Assembly: GCA_900547655.1 (NCBI GenBank)
Contig: URHQ01000055.1
Coordinates: forward strand, 1 to 12,836
Length of the DNA stretch: 12,836 nt
Origin: an uncultured Collinsella sp.
GTDB lineage: Bacteria > Actinomycetota > Coriobacteriia > Coriobacteriales > Coriobacteriaceae
Direction of reading: 5' to 3'
In this document: positions 11,570-12,836 of the stretch, piece by piece
Layout of the letters: every line of letters begins with the position of its first letter
Numbering within the stretch: the stretch's first letter is position 1
The notes under the pieces: model-generated
What the model was told of the DNA's origin: nothing
Database searches by the model: none
Seen by the model: only the letters and a program-made list of their open reading frames with translations
Made by a program: the position numbers and the translations under genes

Positions 11570-12836
11570 CTTAGAGGTCCTCGCGCCAGAAGGGCATGCT
11601 CATGCAGCGCGGGCCGCCGCGGCCGCGGGAGAGCTCGGCGGAGGGCACGACGAGAAGGTCCAGGCCCTCCTTGTACAGCACGTCGTTGGTGACGGTGTTG
11701 CGGGCGTAGACGCAGATCTTGCCGGGCTCGACGCACAGGGTGTTGGAGCCGTCGTTCCACTGCTCGCGGGAGGCCGCGATCGGGTCGCCGCCGCCGCAGG
11801 GGATCAGCTTGACCTGGTCGACGCCGGTGGCGTCCTCCAGGACGTGCTCGAGGGTGTCCTCGATCAGGCGGATGTTCACGTCGCCCGGGTTCTTGCCGGC
11901 GGTCAGCTCGTAGACGCGCAGGGTCCCCATGATGGCGGGGTGGATCGTGAACTTATCGACGTCGATCTGGGTGAAGACCGTGTCGAGGTGCATGAAGGCG
12001 CGCGAGACCGGGATGTCGAAGGCCAGGATGCGCTCGACCTTGGAGTCGGAGTTCCAGAAGATGTTCTGGGCCATGACGTCGATAGCTGCGGCCTGGGTGC
12101 GCTGGGAGATGCCGACGGCGAGGGTCTTCTCGTTGATGTTCAGCACGTCGCCGCCCTCGGTGTGGAACTGGCAGTCGCGGCGGAAGTACAGGGAGACGTC
12201 CTTGTAGTCGGGGTGGTACTTGAAGACGTACTTGCCGTACAGGGTCTCGCGGTTGCGGGTGACCGAGTACATGCGGTTGAGGTTGACGCCCTCGCCGACG
12301 ACCGCGAACGGGTCGCGGGTGAAGTAGAGGTTGGGCATCGGGTCGATGATCAGGTCGGACTCGGACTCGGAGTTGACCAGGGAGTCGAGGGTCGTGGACG
12401 CCGTGAGGGGCAGGTCGATCTCGGCCTTGGTCATGCCGGCCATGGTCTTCTTGACGAACTCGAGGTTGTCCTCGATGGAGTCCAGCTTCTCGCGGACGAT
12501 CTGCGGCATGTGCTGGCCGCGGATGCCGGCCTCGGCGATGTACTGGTCGGTGAACTCGGCGCGGGCGCCGGGGACCTGGTCGAACACCTCGGCGACGAGG
12601 TTCTCGAGGTAGAGGACCTCCACGCCCTGGTCCCTCAGGATCTGGGCGAAGGTGTCGTGCTCCTGCTGTGCGACCTCCAGGAACGGGACGTCGTCGAACA
12701 GGAGTCGCTCGAGCTCGTCGGGCGGCAGGTTGAGGAGCTCGTCGCCGGGACGGTGCAGGCAGACCTTCCTGAGCTTGCCGATCTCGGAAGGCACGTGCAG
12801 ACCTTTCGTCATGGCCTCCTACCTTTCTTTCGGGCC
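11570..12836. repeat. 1267-bp exact repeat, copy 2 (arcA unit, runs to contig end)
   Basis: This is the second copy of 8480-9746, identical to the last base of the window. The contig stops at the base equivalent to 9746, inside the left arm of a small hairpin (GGCCCT/AGGGCC at 9743-9758 in copy 1). Assemblies commonly break where a repeat ends, so the flank beyond is probably different from that of copy 1. Confidence 0.95.
11571..12812 (-). CDS. arcA: Arginine deiminase, copy 2
   Basis: The product is identical over all 413 residues to that of copy 1, and the DNA is identical too, including every silent position. The gene is therefore intact and presumed active, with D167, E219, H275, D277 and C403 present. 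It lies upstream of arcT on the same strand. Only 24 bp of its upstream region are in the window, enough for the AGGAGG site but not for a promoter. Absence of any silent difference means a very recent duplication, ongoing gene conversion, or an assembly error that pasted one copy at the contig end. A separate promoter could let the two copies respond to different signals. Confidence 0.9.
   Translation of the reverse strand: MTKGLHVPSEIGKLRKVCLHRPGDELLNLPPDELERLLFDDVPFLEVAQQEHDTFAQILRDQGVEVLYLENLVAEVFDQVPGARAEFTDQYIAEAGIRGQHMPQIVREKLDSIEDNLEFVKKTMAGMTKAEIDLPLTASTTLDSLVNSESESDLIIDPMPNLYFTRDPFAVVGEGVNLNRMYSVTRNRETLYGKYVFKYHPDYKDVSLYFRRDCQFHTEGGDVLNINEKTLAVGISQRTQAAAIDVMAQNIFWNSDSKVERILAFDIPVSRAFMHLDTVFTQIDVDKFTIHPAIMGTLRVYELTAGKNPGDVNIRLIEDTLEHVLEDATGVDQVKLIPCGGGDPIAASREQWNDGSNTLCVEPGKICVYARNTVTNDVLYKEGLDLLVVPSAELSRGRGGPRCMSMPFWREDL

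Overview
The window looks like one end of a short-read contig from a high-GC, Gram-positive gut actinobacterium of the class Coriobacteriia, most likely Collinsella or a close relative. This is inferred from the overall gene set, the GC-rich codon use, the AGGAGG-type ribosome binding sites and the complete arginine deiminase gene neighbourhood; no 16S or other diagnostic marker is present. The first 31 bases are not genomic: they match the Illumina Nextera read-2 transposon adapter, so position 32 is the first biological base.

Every supported gene lies on the minus strand, so transcription runs from high to low coordinates. The left third holds housekeeping genes. pyrG (CTP synthase, 1312-2973) is followed after 2 nt by xerD (tyrosine recombinase, 368-1309), and a very strong hairpin terminator follows at 265-336. 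Upstream of pyrG sit a small winged-helix regulator (3152-3490) with its own terminator, then a UPF0371/DUF1846 protein of unknown function (3740-5221).

The right two thirds (5500-12836) are an arginine deiminase (ADI) catabolic region. In transcription order it reads arcA copy 2 (11571-12812), an ArcT-type aminotransferase (10297-11421), a 575-bp regulatory gap, arcA copy 1 (8481-9722), ornithine carbamoyltransferase (7380-8375) and a YfcC-family carrier, probably the arginine/ornithine exchanger (5754-7232). Together ArcA, ArcB and the exchanger import arginine, convert it through citrulline to ornithine, ammonia and carbamoyl phosphate, and export ornithine. The carbamate kinase that would harvest ATP is not in the window.

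The most notable points are these. (1) arcA is present twice as a base-identical 1267-bp unit covering almost exactly the gene plus its ribosome binding site, and the contig stops in the second copy. (2) Direct repeats of the form (A/G)CCGTTYAC, 20-21 bp apart, resemble LytTR-family regulator sites and occur before both arcA copy 1 and the small regulator. (3) Five hairpins followed by an intrinsic terminator lie downstream of the transporter. (4) Two perfect inverted repeats with 23-24 bp arms lie between genes. (5) There is a near-consensus Gram-positive SOS box at the left end. I see no CRISPR array, tRNA, rRNA, transposase or prophage gene. Nothing here proves a wholly new system; the unusual signals are regulatory and structural, around a known pathway.
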